A DNA stretch of 64,000 bases from Polytrichum commune (Eukaryota; Streptophyta; Polytrichopsida; Polytrichales; Polytrichaceae): the NCBI GenBank assembly GCA_950295325.1, contig OX485809.1:17794001-17858000 (forward strand). Reading direction: 5' to 3'. The stretch's first letter is position 1. Each line of letters starts with the position of its first letter. The notes under the pieces were generated by a model, which searched no databases, was not told where the DNA came from, and saw only the letters and a program-made list of their open reading frames with translations. Positions 34,911-47,544 of this stretch are shown in pieces. A program made the position numbers and the translations under genes.

Positions 34911-35452
34911 GTTATGTTAAGGTGTTGAAGAATGGTTGTAAAAATATCATTATAATTCCGATTGCTAGGGGAAACTCTACAAATTGAGTGTCATAGAGCA
35001 CATTGAAGGAAGTTTGGGTTCAAACCCTAAACCACCCACATTAGGCATGTTGTTTGGTTTCCACTTAGAGACATGGGTATTGTTATTCCACCATATGCAT
35101 CAATAGGCCCACCATGGAAGGCATGGTGGATGCACCCCTTGTTCAAGAATAGGCAACCACCACATTGCGGAGGTGAATGAATGTACATTCATCATTAGAG
35201 TTCCTTCCAATGTTGTGTGGTTGTCTAGGTACAAACCGGGTACATGGAAGGATACGTTATATGGGTTATAAATTACCTCATCTAGGCTAAAGATTGTACC
35301 TTAATTTGTAGATCATGATGTTGTGGTGTTATCCCCTTCAATAGACCTCCTTACATACGGTATACACATGTACATTGATTGAAGGGGAAAACATCGCAAC
35401 ATCACGATGATGCAAAAATCATGGTAATATACAAAAAGTCGACACAAAACTA

Positions 35453-35667
35453 CACTAATTAAGAAAGTTAGTGTCACTTACTATTCTAATTTACACATTC
35501 CTATATATTTTTACTATTGGTGTAATTTCGTACCAAATATTAATGATAGTGTCCTAGATGTCCAAACAACCAATTCAACCTTTATTGGTAAAAATGAGAT
35601 GTACAGTAAACAATTATAGCTTTGCCTAATTTCAAATAGTAAGTGACAGTAAATGTCATGTTTAGTG
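35453..35667. mobile_element. MITE family D, copy 1
   Basis: Starts CACTAATT and ends TTTAGTG, with inner inverted CACTTACTATT (35475-35485) and AATAGTAAGTG (35635-35645). The interior has ATGTCCAAACAACCAATTC, shared with copies at 39529-39756 and 49711-49943 and, more diverged, at 54219-54442. Length ~215 bp, non-coding. Confidence 0.65.
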
Positions 35668-37769
35668 GACCTTTTAAGTCGATTCAAAAGCTAGAACAAT
35701 ACCTATGAAGTATAGATTGCTAGCACATAAAGGTCAAGTGTTGCCCAATCTTTGAGCACATCCACAAATTCTAATCCAATGTGAATGACATGCAGCCCTT
35801 GGGGTGATCACACCCCCTTACGTTTCGTAACCACGTGCAATAATGGGGTATTTAACGGGGAGGGGGGGGGGATATTTATGCACCTTTCAATATTTTGTCC
35901 TCTCCCTACTTGTAGATTAAAAGATACTTTGAGAAAAAAAATAGTACTTTATATTTATTTGTAATTTTCTAGAGAGGCTAATTTTTGGCACAATTGTTTT
36001 TCTATAAAACGTACACAATCATTACTTTGAATGGTGTCCATGAAGTGGTACTCACCTTCAAGGCGTTGTTGTGTACATGCCAAATCTTCAACCTCCTCGT
36101 AGAGGGTAGGGATCATGAAAACCTTATCCTCATGGCTATTATGGGATATGAGACTAGTTGCAACTCTACAACACTCATCTGGATCCCAATACTAGAATTC
36201 AGACTTAAAACCTTCTAATTTTCTAAGTGCATTTTTAGGTCAGCCAAGGATTCTCCATCCTCCCCCTTCATAGTTCCAATGCACTTTGGAGATGCTCCTT
36301 CATCAATGAGTATATACACCTTGATTTTCTTCATTCCCATGCCAAATTGTAACCCTAAATTCAAACCTTGCAAGATCATACTCAAAACCCCAAAATTTTA
36401 ATTACAAAACCAACAAAGAAGAGACAAACCATGACAGCCAAACCCTAAACCAAATACACGTGGAAAACATTGCAAAGGAAGTGGTCACTCTGCATCATCA
36501 ATCTACATGAAAGAAACCCTAGAAAATGCTTAAAAAAAACGTAAGCTTAACAATTGAGGACTAAGGTTGTGACAAAACCAAGACCAATAGTAGGAAGGGT
36601 TGAGGGTGACAAAGGAGGCTATCAGGTTCTAAGCATCCGACGAGGTCCCACATGTTCAATATCGTTGCAAAACCCAATAGCTGTTGAAGAGTGCCAACAC
36701 ATTCTTTCCCCCAAAAAAATCCCACAACATTTCCCTCGATGCTCATGCACTTGATTCAAATTTGGACAAAAACTACATACTTCTTTATTCAAGTAGTCAA
36801 ACCCATAATGATTCTACCGGTCCTATTATACACTTTTAGGGGGATCCTATGTCTATAACCCTATTTTTTTTTCCTATTGATTACTAAAACGAAGGAATTA
36901 TCCAACACCCTATTTTGCATATAATCATTTAGGGGACATATTTCCAATGTTGTGGTAGATCTAAAAATTTTATAATCCTTAATGAATTACGTTGAGCCTT
37001 TATTTTTATTTTTATCTCACATGGTTTTCTAAAATTCCGATAGTCACCTCCCTGAGGTGCAATTGTTATTTTTCCTCTCTTTATTCGTCATTTATCGCCC
37101 ATGGTTCATCACTCCTAGAATGGGTTCAAATTCTAGGTGATTCTCCTTCGAATCATAACCCTTCATTATTTGTAATGTTACACCATACACATATGGAAGC
37201 TTGAGTAGACTTACTCCATTTACAATTTTTATCTCACATGGGAATATCCCTATTTTTCATTGCATGGTGTTCTCTAATGGAACACCATTGCCCCCCCTCC
37301 CCTTTAGTATGCCCAATAATATCCCCTTCTTGCATACTAAAACGTAATCATTTTCTAACAAGTTAATTGTCATTCCTTAGAAAATCATTCAGTTTGGATA
37401 GTTACTCATATTGACAAATAATATTTTGTTGACAATTACCCATCATGACATTTTTAGGCATGCAAGCAATTATTATAGACCCTTCATGAATACTGCACAT
37501 AACACTAAATACCTTAATCAATGTATTGGTTCCTTCCACATAAGGAGTGCTATCATATGAGCAATGAACGATGAGCAGTAACATACGAGTGTTGGGGGGG
37601 AAAGGAGGGGGGAGAAAGAAAGAAAGAAAAGTAGAAATACACGCAAGTTTGTCCTATAACTATGGATTTGTGGCAACAAAATGGGAGGTGTCAAGTTACT
37701 AAATATCAAAGTGGACATGCAAACACAAATAAAAGATAAACCAAAAGATTATAACTAAATAAATAACCG
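35668..37769. other. Intergenic DNA, no gene seen
   Basis: AT-rich, with a G tract at 35857-35871 (4 G, A, 10 G). Open frames are short. A small palindrome CTAGAAT...ATTCTAG surrounds 37113-37133. Confidence 0.4.
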
Positions 37770-38014
37770 ACGTCGTCGGGGAATCGATGTGAATTTGAGC
37801 TCGTTGGCCTTACCTTGCTCAACAATCATTTTGATGCAGGGTGAGGTTTACTGCCCTACCTTGCGGTGGGTGGACTCTTGGCTTCCTACCTACCCAGCTC
37901 GTTTTTTTCCGTCAAGTAGAGAGAAGATTTCATAGCGGGAATTGAATTGCCAACCACTCCATTCGGAAATGGGTACCACTCCACTATCACCCCGTAATTT
38001 AGGGTCATCTCAGA
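37770..38014 (-). mobile_element. tRNA-derived SINE, copy 1
   Basis: Read on the minus strand, the head GAGATGACCCTAAA is followed by a perfect RNA polymerase III box A match TAGTGGAGTGG (37976-37986) and a box B-like CAATTCAATTCC (37938-37949), at tRNA-like spacing. The body contains TCTCTCTACTTGA, CCCACCGCAAGGTAG and GTAAGGCCAACGAGCTCAAA. Two plus-strand relatives lie at 40060-40217 and 44095-44307. It is not a tRNA gene, because no cloverleaf can be drawn. Confidence 0.75.
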
Positions 38015-38394
38015 CCAAAATATTAGAATGTCAACACAATGAACTTGCTATGAGATAGTGTTTCTTGAAATCGTGGCATTTTTTGGCACTTCAATTGGGG
38101 GAAAGGATTTCTTGAAATTGTTAAACACCTTCGACATTTGATCCTTAATTTTTGACACAAGATTCGCATTATTTTGGTTTTTGGTTTTTGGTTCATGATT
38201 TGTACAAGGACAAGAGGGGGAGGGGGGGGGGTGGGAGGTAATTTGACTCAATTTTTTTTCGTAATATTTATTATAATTAATTGATGATTTAACAAAGCTA
38301 TAAGTTTTTGTGATTTGTTTTTTATCCAAGGTAATTTGCAATGGGTAAAGAGACAACCTAATTGCACATATTGGTGTAAGTTAGACGTGAATAA

Positions 38395-39215
38395 TTCAAT
38401 TATTTATCTTCATTAGACACCTATATTTGTGGTATGTTGTTTGGTGTGGCTCCAAGAAAAAAATCCAAAAAGACATGTGTCTAACATATTTGGACTATGT
38501 GCTCAAGATATGAAAACCATTCTAGGCTCAATAGTCAACGTTGGTGCGGGGGATCCCATATGTCCCTTTAATGAGCATGAGAATCTACGTTTTGATAATT
38601 AAAAAGATATTCACATGAGTCCCCAAGATAATGAGAAAAGTGGCTACAACCTTGATTTGGATTTGATGAGCATCACGTACCACTCGCATGTTTCATATCC
38701 TAAGAGAAATGAGCCAATTGGCAAATTGAACCATTCTAGACCCAATCACCTTAGACATTTAGTGGTTCAAATTAATTTCTAGCCCAAAACACGTACAAAG
38801 TGCAAATTTAGAAATGAGATGAACATATAGAGAAATACCTAAATAGTATAAGGTAAGCATGCCTAATTTGGTTAGTGATCTCAATCAAACACCTAATTTT
38901 GAGTGATATGTGGTTGAGATCGGCTCCAAGAACAAATACCAGAACGAAGCATGTTTAAAAGAGATTAGATTACTTGTTGAAACTATGATAACCATTCTAG
39001 GTTCAATAGTCAACACAATGGGGAGGGAGGGGGGGGAGGGGACGTATATGACCATCTGATGAGCAGGAGAATCTTCACTTTGACAATGAATACAATATTC
39101 ATACAAGCTCCAAAAGTCACAAGGAAAGTGACAACGGCCTTGATTTGGATTTTGCTAACCATCTTGTGCTAATAGCATGTAACATGTTTCATATCCTAGG
39201 AGAAGTGGGATAGTT
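38395..39215 (-). repeat. Dispersed repeat R1, two copies in tandem
   Basis: Two minus-orientation copies, about 38395-38730 and 38865-39210. Both read, on the plus strand, a GGCTCCAAGAA segment, ACCATTCTAGG(C/T)TCAATAG, a G run, GAGAATCT, CTTGATTTGGATTT and CATGTTTCATATCCTA(A/G)G. In the second copy the G run has expanded to a ~22-base G-rich tract at 39020-39041. Class unknown, non-coding. Confidence 0.7.
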
Positions 39216-39528
39216 GGGAAAAAAAAAACACTCAAGACAAATCAACCTCACCTTATCAAGTACCACCTTGAGCGAAAACAAGCATTGCATGCAACGACGA
39301 TCGCACCGTCTTTGCATGCCAAATGTGACGTAAAGCAAAAGAGGGGGACCCACGATTCCGAAGTTTTTGGTTGGGGTCCGTGACGAGATTTGATTTTTGT
39401 GTGATACGTATGTAGTAACTTATGCAATATTCTTATGCTCCTTTTGTTTTGGGGCAAGCATGAAGGTTGTGAGGGAAATGGGGTCCCACATTGATGACTC
39501 CTTTGGGCAGGGAAGGGCCAATGAACTA

Positions 39529-39756
39529 CACCAAATATTGTATTTAGTTCCACTCACTACTCGGAGTTACACAACGCTATGTTATTTTTTAATTATTAAT
39601 GTCATTCTTTAAACCAAGTAAAGATGTTAAAAATGATTTTTAATGTCCAAACAACCAATTCGACTTTTGTTGGCCAAAAAAAAGGAGCTATAAGGTAACA
39701 ATTATAGCATTGTGGGTCTCAAGTATTAAGTGATACTATATACAATGTATATAGTG
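39529..39756. mobile_element. MITE family D, copy 2
   Basis: 228 bp. Left end CACCAAATATTGTATTTAG then CACTCACTACTCGGAGTTAC. The right end is inverted as AGTATTAAGTGATACTATAT and ...ATAGTG. The interior ATGTCCAAACAACCAATTC is shared with the other copies. Confidence 0.65.
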
Positions 39757-40059
39757 TACTCCCGAGACTTGTGTCGCACAAGGGTCCCTTTCTCCCTCCC
39801 TCCCTCCTTACATGGACCCGTGACCAACTTGGGACCAAATAAACTAAAGCACCCCACAAGTCAAACGTGCCGCCCAAATCAAATGCACCACCCCACATGG
39901 TCCTCGGGTCAATATATACAAGGCGGCCATAACATAACATAACATAACATGGAAAGGGTCCACGGGGTTCAATGTACGGCCTACATACACAATTTTTTAT
40001 GAGTCCTCACAAAGTTTTCATATGTATTTTGTGGGTTTGAAATTTCATATGGTATAGGT

Positions 40060-40217
40060 TCGAGATGACCCTAAACTAGCGGATGATAGTGGAGGAGTAC
40101 CCAAACTAAACGGAGTGGTTGGTAGTTCGATTCCCGGCCAGGAAATCGTCTCTCTACTTGATAAAACTAGCCAGGTGATCAAGCGCCTCCTTTGTTCCCA
40201 AAATAAAAAATAAAAAA
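40060..40217 (+). mobile_element. tRNA-derived SINE, copy 2 (short)
   Basis: Head GAGATGACCCTAAACTAG, box A-like TAGTGGAGGAG (40087-40097) and an excellent box B AGTTCGATTCC (40124-40134), then TCTCTCTACTTGA. It ends in an A-rich tail at about 40199-40218 (AAATAAAAAATAAAAAAA), as expected for LINE-mobilised SINEs. Its body lacks the 3' part of copies 1 and 3. Confidence 0.75.
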
Positions 40218-40432
40218 ATCAGTTGGTGTGTTATCTTGTGTTATGGAGAAAGTAAAATATCCTATTTAGAGTGCTTCCTGCTTCAACTTTTAAAAGATTA
40301 TTTGATCTTGAGATTTTCTAAAAAATTGTTTGAGGCCCATTTGGATCCCACGTGGAAATCTCATTTCGGCATCCAAAAAGATGAACTAGGAAGGACCTTA
40401 CAGTAGGGATATGTAAGATGGATGATCGTTGT

Positions 40433-40847
40433 ACTACGATGATTATCCCAATTAGTGCTTGTGCTACTAATTCTTGAAACATGCACTATCTTGCCAAGTC
40501 TCAAAAATTAGTGAGGATTGAACTTTATATTAAGTTATACTAAATTCATGAACACATGCTCATGTACCATGTGTTTGGAGACAATTAGTGCACGCTCTAA
40601 GCTATTTGTAGAGTGATTAAAAATATTTAAATAAAGAATGAACAGTGCCAAGATGAATAGTGCGAGTGTTTTAAGTGAATAGTGATACTATAAATAGGAT
40701 TAGAAGAAAATAATGTTAGGATGAACAATGCCTCTTGGGTCTTTTAGTAGCACTAATTTCATAGTGCAAGGAAATTAAATAGCACCTTCACTAATTTCCC
40801 ATACTCATAATTAGCTCTTTGTTACTAATTGCTATAATCATTGTAGT
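40433..40847. mobile_element. MITE family E, copy 1
   Basis: 415 bp with inverted ends ACTACGATGATTATCCCAAT (left) and the complement of ACTACAATGATTATAGCAAT (right). The interior shares a long run of landmarks with 63122-63522, including AAACATGCACTAT, TTGCCAAGTCTCAAAA, CAATTAGTG/AATTAGTG and GCACTAATTTCATAGTG. Non-coding. Confidence 0.7.
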
Positions 40848-42329
40848 TATGCATTTGATTTCAAGAGCATCCATGTTATATATTTGAACCCTAAATATTT
40901 GATCTTATTGAGGTATGCAAGTGATGTAGATAATACACTTGATGAATGAGTTAATTCCATATAGGGTTGTTCCTCACACAATTACCTAAAAGGTTTTTAT
41001 GCAAGAACACATGTATGCACATGTGCAAGAGGTTTTGGGGGAGGGGGGGGGGCTCTTCTTTGAAAATGGGACTTATGTCCATTTGAGACCCCTTATTAAA
41101 ATCCCCTATATATATGAAGTATTATGACCACTAAGAAAGTTAAACATACACATTATAGACTATGTTATAGTCTCATGTATATATAAAAACTTTTGAACAC
41201 CTATAGTCTCAAATATGTACACAAACCAAAAGTGTTTGGAAAAACCTAGTCACCTATTTTTGGGGATAATGGGGATAAAAATAATAGCTAAATGGATGAA
41301 CACATATGAATTCTTTTGCCAATAAGTTCAAATGGAATTTTGTAACTTAAATAGGTTGACTTAAAACTTTGATTTTTGAAATGGTTTCTAGGACCCATGG
41401 TTCATTATCTCATGGAATGTTTTCTTCTCTTAACATATAGAAAACAGTTTTTACAAAATGTATGAACTTGCTACAAATTCATAGTTGCTCAAAGATTTTC
41501 TTCGACTACAATCTCCTAGTCTCCCACAATAACCCCTAAACATCTTCTTGTCACAAAATTCAGAATGTAGAGAAATCAACGGAGGCTTTTGGCTAAACCA
41601 TTGAGGCCATCCTCTTAATTGCAAATATCTATACAAACTCCACTACTTCCTTCAAATGACAATACTTTGGCACCATAGAACCAATCCCTATTCTTTTGGG
41701 AATCATTTTAGTCTATTCTTTGTTTATTCCCTGCATAGTCAACTAGAAATCCCTCATGCATTGACTCAAACATGGATTTATTGACTATTATCTACATACA
41801 TTCCGAGTAGAACTTCCATATAGGATCTACGTAGATGATGTCTAATTTCTCTCTAACCTCCTTGTAACTCAATAAAAAAATATATGAAATAAAAAAATCA
41901 TCACATGATGTGAAAGCTTCATTTGATTCTTTAATTAATTAACATATTTATTGTGGTATTTATGAGATAGAAGATGAATGATGAGGTCAATTGAATGATT
42001 TTAGGTATGAAAATAACTTTAGCTAGGTGAAAGCCTAAACAATAGGTATTAAAAAATTATGAGAAAAAATAACTAAAATAAAAATCAAAGGTTAAAATAG
42101 ATAAGTAACTAAATTTGGATATAAAGGGTAATTATAAGGTTCCGAGGTGATTACATATGACTATTTTTCAAAATCAGTGGTGCTAAAATAAGCTAAATAA
42201 GCTAAATATTGTATCTATTCATTGACCTGCTAAAGTACACCTAAATTAGGCAGGATTCCACTTCACAATTTCTGACATTACAAAGTCAATTAAAGATAAA
42301 TTTGTTAGCTATCAAATGGGCACAACTAG
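40848..42329. other. AT-rich intergenic DNA
   Basis: No gene. A G-rich tract occurs at 41037-41052. Otherwise it is AT-rich with short open frames only. Confidence 0.4.
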
Positions 42330-42526
42330 CAGTCGCACACCACCCGGAATCCATTACAACACCACTTATCCCGGACACCAACTAGAATGAGCAATCCACC
42401 CAATCAACACACCCCACTCTAACATCCAAATCCTTATGCATTTCCCACGTAACAACACCAATACCATGCCAACGCCCTTTTTCCCCACTACATACACATG
42501 CTTGTATCAGAAGCGATGTTGCTCAT

Positions 42527-43085
42527 ATGCATCCACCATTAGGCACACATCCCCTCATCCAAACACCTACCTCCCTCCCCCCTCCATACACCCCTCATCA
42601 AATTGACCTCATCAAGAAGTTGAAAAATAACAAATTCTCTGACAACTTCCAACACAAACAATGTCCCCCCACTACAATGCCACCCCTCCAAAGCTTATAC
42701 GCATATCACTCAATATACGAATCATAGCTATCCACCATGGTTGTATATGGTATCTTCTCCCTCCACCATGATTCTCAAATTAGCCCGCGCTTGCTCGGCT
42801 AACTTAGCATTCTACAAGCCAAGCTCATGGCCATACACCACATCACATCCCTCCTCCACCCAACCCTCCCTACCTACATCTTTACCAACAAACTTGTCTC
42901 CATTTACCTACTCCGTAACCTAATAACTCACCCTTTGCACCACCCAGATCATCATTTACTTATGAATATCCTCACCAATATTGCTAAACACCCTTACCCA
43001 GTCCACATAAAAATTTGATCTTACATAGGAATTAAAGGCAACAAGTAGGCCAATAAATTAGCAAAATAAGGGTTAGCAAACCCAA
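42527..43085 (+). pseudogene. LINE RNase H domain, inactivated
   Basis: One frame can be followed for 559 bases with stops at 42725, 42800, 43016, 43046 and 43067. It reads VVYGIFSLHHDSQIS, then ILQAKLMAIHH, YIFTNKLVSIYLLRNL and HIKI-stop-SYIGIKGNK-stop-ANKLAK, the order of a non-LTR RNase H (AELMAI, IFTDS, SHIGIKGN, ADKLAK). The three recognisable catalytic acids are changed: E to K at 42821 (GCC AAG), D to N at 42887 (ACC AAC), and D to N in ANKLAK. Each fits CpG to CpA across the codon boundary. The first TDG-type aspartate region is degenerate. Confidence 0.75.
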
Positions 43086-43296
43086 TGTTGCTCTCAACAA
43101 CGACCTTATCCATATATTCCACCCTTTTCCCACTACCTATATAGTAATATTTTCTGACCCGATCCCATCCGCAACCTTGATAGTACCCTCCCCTTCCTCT
43201 TTAACCACCACCACCTCCTTCTTTCCTTCCAAAACACCCTTGCATCCAAAAATGGTTGGACTTTGAGCACCTTGACCCCACTCTATCCAATGCTCT

Positions 43297-43680
43297 ATGG
43301 AACACTCCATCCATCACCCCAACCCAAATCTCCCAAACCCTCAAGTTCCAATATGGTCAATAGAGTTATCCTTTCTGAAAACCCTCTTTTGGCCAACAAA
43401 ATTTCCCTCCATTTACTATACACTATGTGGCATAAACATTCACAAAGGGAACACATGGCCTCCCCTTTTAGCCACATGCAAACACCTGGTCATTAAAGGA
43501 CTCAAAATAAAGAGACACAACAAAGCCCTCTTCCACATCAAAGAAATGCTTCGCACTCACCATCTCACAAGATGGAAATACCTCATGAATGGTAGCTCCA
43601 TTATGGACTCCCTGTCCAAACACACAATGCCCGCGTGGATCCTCCCCCACCACCCCCACACAATGTCAATGCTTACATGA
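43297..43680 (+). pseudogene. LINE Cys/His-motif region, degenerate
   Basis: 127 codons open, reading TLCGINIHKGNTWPPLLATC followed by KHLVIKGLKIKRHNKALFHI. It matches the C-x2-C...H...C-K-H layout with an RHNKA-type helix found after RNase H in some LINE ORF2 proteins. It is in a different frame from the RNase H segment, so at least one frameshift lies between. The product is not functional. Confidence 0.5.
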
Positions 43681-44094
43681 ACTAAACCCAAATATATTTT
43701 TGGCCAATGGCCTCCAACATATGGCCCACCCCCCCTCACACCCTTCTGACACCTTCTCCCTATAAATCAATGAATTTGACTATTGTCATCATAGATTTCC
43801 AGAGATTGCCATCCAATGCAAACATGACAAGTACACTCTCCTCATGAATACCATCGTTGCACACGGGTGGATAGTGCACCCAATCCTCCTCGTCATCATC
43901 AATGCAGGGAAAAGAGATGGAGTCCATAAAAACAATTCCACCATTCTCTCTACTCAACTCAAACTCCCACATCACCCCTTTCAAAACAACCATACTACTA
44001 CCGACGCATATTTTCTCTCAAGTTATTTAGGGAGGCCAGCAAGGTTATCGACTTGACTCATTTTTTTATTCTCAACCGTATTAGGGTTATTTGG

Positions 44095-44307
44095 TCCAAG
44101 ATGACCCTAAACTATCAGATGACAGTGGAGAGGCATCCAAATCCGCGCCAAGGTTTGGCGGTTCGATTCTTGGCTGTGTAATCTTCTCTCTACTTGAATC
44201 CAAGAGCCCACCCACTGCAAGGTAGGCAGTAAACCCCACCATGCACCATGGGGATCCTTGAACAGGGTAAGGCCAACGAGCTCAAATTCACGTTAGATTG
44301 CCCGACA
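44095..44307 (+). mobile_element. tRNA-derived SINE, copy 3
   Basis: AAGATGACCCTAAACTATC head, box A-like CAGTGGAGAGG (44123-44133), box B GGTTCGATTC (44160-44169), then TCTCTCTACTTGA, CCCACTGCAAGGTAGGCAGT and GTAAGGCCAACGAGCTCAAA. It is the longest plus-strand copy and aligns over its whole length with the minus-strand copy at 37770-38014. Confidence 0.78.
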
Positions 44308-47300
44308 TTATATATTATTATATGCAATGATTAGGATCATTTGTAACTTTGAAGCATCAAAATAAGGTTCAAACGATTTTGATCACATACAAATTCATTG
44401 CCATTTTAAGTTCATTTTATGAGAATGATTTACATGTCTTTTATTTCAACCACACAAATGTAATTTTTTATTTTTTATTTTTTTCAAATACATAAAATCC
44501 AAATCAAGTCTTCAAGTCCACTTCATAACACATCCTTGATGTGAGGTCAGCCCGTGAGCTGTGTTGGGGTTCACCATTAGACACATAGGTGCCGTTCGGA
44601 GTCCGGACTACCGATATGCACGTTACTATAGCTACCCATTATTCCTTTACTAAAGAAGAGTACCTTAAGGCTACATCTACATCATGTCGGCTTCACTTTC
44701 ACGTATGCCTTACGATTTGAGGGATAAGGTCATCCTTACTTCATTTAAAAAGTCTATTTCTTGAAATGTGGACCTCACCAACAAACTAAAGATTTTCTAA
44801 ACATCACATGACTTCTCATGATTCTATGACTTGTGTAAGTTTCATTACTACAACACTTAACATCCATGACCTTTTGGGGTTGAAATTTCTTGTTTGATGT
44901 GTTGGTGAACATTATCCAATTAAGGGCACTTTATGACATTGATTGCATGTACGGAACTATCCAAGGCTACAACAAATACAATGCATAAAGGGACTAATTA
45001 ACAAGCTTCAATTAGTTAGTAGGCTTATAACGCAAATGATCTAATTAGCAATTCAAAAGACCACAATTTTCTATGATTTGAGTGTGCAATGAGCGTTACA
45101 CCATGATTCTCAAAACACAACCTCACATTGGCTGACGTCGAAAAGGTCAAAGACGATAGTAGATCATATGTAAGTATATACCATAGTACCATGATAGTTT
45201 AGGTGTTATTTATATGGTTTGGAGATTTTTCATAAATATTCAAGACAATTATCATTAAATTATCATTTCATATAGAAAAGTGAGAATCTAGAAGAATATT
45301 CTATCATCAAATCGGTATCTTGACATTAAATCAAGTAGTCGACAAGGATTCGCCTACCCTTGGACTACTTGTAGAGGAGCCCTCTCCATAACATAAGGGT
45401 GCACTTCCATTGAGGATTAAAACATGAAAGATGATGTCACCCTCTGTAATGTCACTTCCTCTCTTATATTTCGAAGCCCTAGGGAACGCATGTGCCCAAT
45501 TGAAATCTCCCTCCTTGTTGTCACATTTCCCTCTCATGCGTCACAAATCTTATATTAAAATAATCCACCAAAGCATTGAAACCACACATTCACACGAATC
45601 ATGTTGTCATCATTGTCATTATTTTAATGTTGACTTTGTACTATTCAGTAATGTCACACACTACACCAATTCTCTATTATCATGCATCCATGTTAACAAT
45701 GCAAACCTCCTTAATATCATGTGCACTTTGGTTGCCACATGCATGATATTAGGGAGGTTGGAATGTATCATCTTCTCCAATGTGCAAGTAGTGTATCATT
45801 AAGAGGCCCAAAACGGAACCTTGACCTTTCGACTTTATAAAACATGTATCGGAAGTTGGTAAGAAGGGTGGAAACTCTATCCAAAATTATGATACACATA
45901 GAACATATTGGGTCATAGATTCTTGGTAACAACGTGGTTTTATTTCCATTCCTCAAAGGGAAATGCATCGTAAGTGGTGTTGAGCTTGGCGGGAGCTAGG
46001 TATCGGTGTTGGGTCAAGTGAAAGCGGATGCAACTCATAACCTCTTGACATTTTCCATCCATGTTTTTAAGGTGTTATGGTGTTGCCTTCAAAGCAGATT
46101 ATGCTCTTCCAAAAATACTAAACACAAGCTCCGCAATCAACGAACAACAAGAGAATTATGTTGAGCCGAATGCATTATTTCATTACTTCCTCTCTTATCC
46201 TCCATCTTCTATTGATCAAATTCCAGTCATGAAATTTGTGTTGCATTAGCAAATCTATGATGAAACATCAACAAAAAGCAAATTTGAAAATCAAACTCTC
46301 CTTTCTTTAGTTATGGTTATCAATAGTGTAATGTGTGTTGATTCCTTGAATGAAAACATAAGGGGGATTGTTGCCAATGTGGTCTCCTGGACAGAGACCA
46401 AAAAAAATTTACAAAGAAGAAGAAGAAGTTTTCTCAACTACATCCTTCACGTGGAGGATCGCCCGGGATATTGGTTCATATTCATGGACCCGCAACAAAC
46501 GGAGACGGCATGGGTCAAAGCTAGTACATAACCGGAGCATAACTTTACAATTCGACATGGTGGAAGTGGTGAACCCGCCATGGTACTATGGAATTTCCTA
46601 AAATGATTAAGAGTAACTTTTACCTTGAAAGCAATAGTTTTTTAAAGTGTTCATTTTAGATCTTTCCAATACCAATTCAACAAACATGTCATGCATCAAG
46701 GACCCCTTCCCAAAATGTTCAACCAAGTTGTGCATAAGGGACCCATCCGTCCTATGGTACGTATTTCAAGACGTGCGAGTTTCTTTCCCTAACATACACT
46801 CAACTTTGGGCTACATCTTCCCACTAGTGAGGTAACTCATCCATTGTGGATGAAGAGGCAAGAATGTGGATGTTGGAGCGGTATATAGGTGAATACATCG
46901 GTATCAATAGTGTATCAAAAAGCCAACCCCCAAGTATTGTGATTGTAATGTCAATTGAATAAAAACATTTGGTGGGTATGTCAAGACGAGAGAATCTTTG
47001 TATGCCCAAGTGATTATTTGGGTCAGTACCATTCTAAACCGTATTGATTATCTAGGTGTGAAGCATTTTCCTAGTAGATAAACATGAGTGGTGTCGAAAA
47101 CATCAATACCATCAAATATCCATACCATAGTAATATTTTTTTAATATTTTTTTGGCAAAAAAACGTACCAATTCCAACACATGTAAAAAATGTGTCCCCT
47201 ATCCTTTTGATTTGCTTATCGTAATTCAATTTCACTAGATGCCTATTTTTACATATGGAGCTATGATTGGGTTATAAAATAATGATTACATTTGCCTATT

Positions 47301-47544
47301 GGACACATGAGTTTTTTGGGCACAAATTGAAAGTATCAATTATAAGATCAATTATTCATTCACCAAAATGAACCACCATGGGAAAAAGTCAACCAAGGGC
47401 ACTAAGTGATTATAACCCTTGGGCATGTCATCCAAGTAACCACTAAATTACTTCAACTAGCAATAAGGCCTTTCACACATCAGGCCAGAGATTTTTTTTT
47501 AAAGGTGAATTAGCATTGGAATTAGTGTTAAAGATCACGAATTA
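44308..47544. other. Intergenic DNA, no gene seen
   Basis: AT-rich, with short unrecognised open frames such as 45431-45802 and 46313-46531. One small hairpin: 45704-45721 pairs with 45742-45759 (18-base arms, one mismatch, 20-base loop). Confidence 0.4.

Larger units (their letters stand above)
42330..44056 (+). mobile_element. Decayed, 5'-truncated LINE (ORF2 C-terminal part)
   Basis: A C-rich, G-poor block that still reads as the end of a non-LTR retrotransposon ORF2 in three frame segments. These are an RNase H domain (42527-43085), a Cys/His-type motif region (43297-43680) and a terminal segment (43844-44056) with AHGWIVHPILLVI. No reverse transcriptase is recognised upstream, as expected for 5' truncation. 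Stops and frameshifts show it is dead. The boundaries are approximate and set by the change in base composition. A SINE copy begins ~40 bases beyond its 3' end. Confidence 0.7.

Noticed and set aside
40124-40134. Box B-like motif taken as a tRNA gene
   Set aside because: No acceptor stem, D arm or anticodon arm can be folded around it; three diverged copies with a common non-tRNA body indicate a SINE.
43295-43477. Minus-strand open frames across 43295-43993
   Set aside because: Shadows of the decayed plus-strand LINE; the C-rich plus strand is simply stop-poor on the complement.
45704-45759. Small hairpin with 18-bp arms, considered as a miRNA or MITE
   Set aside because: Short arms and no flanking target duplication or second copy; may be chance in AT-rich DNA.
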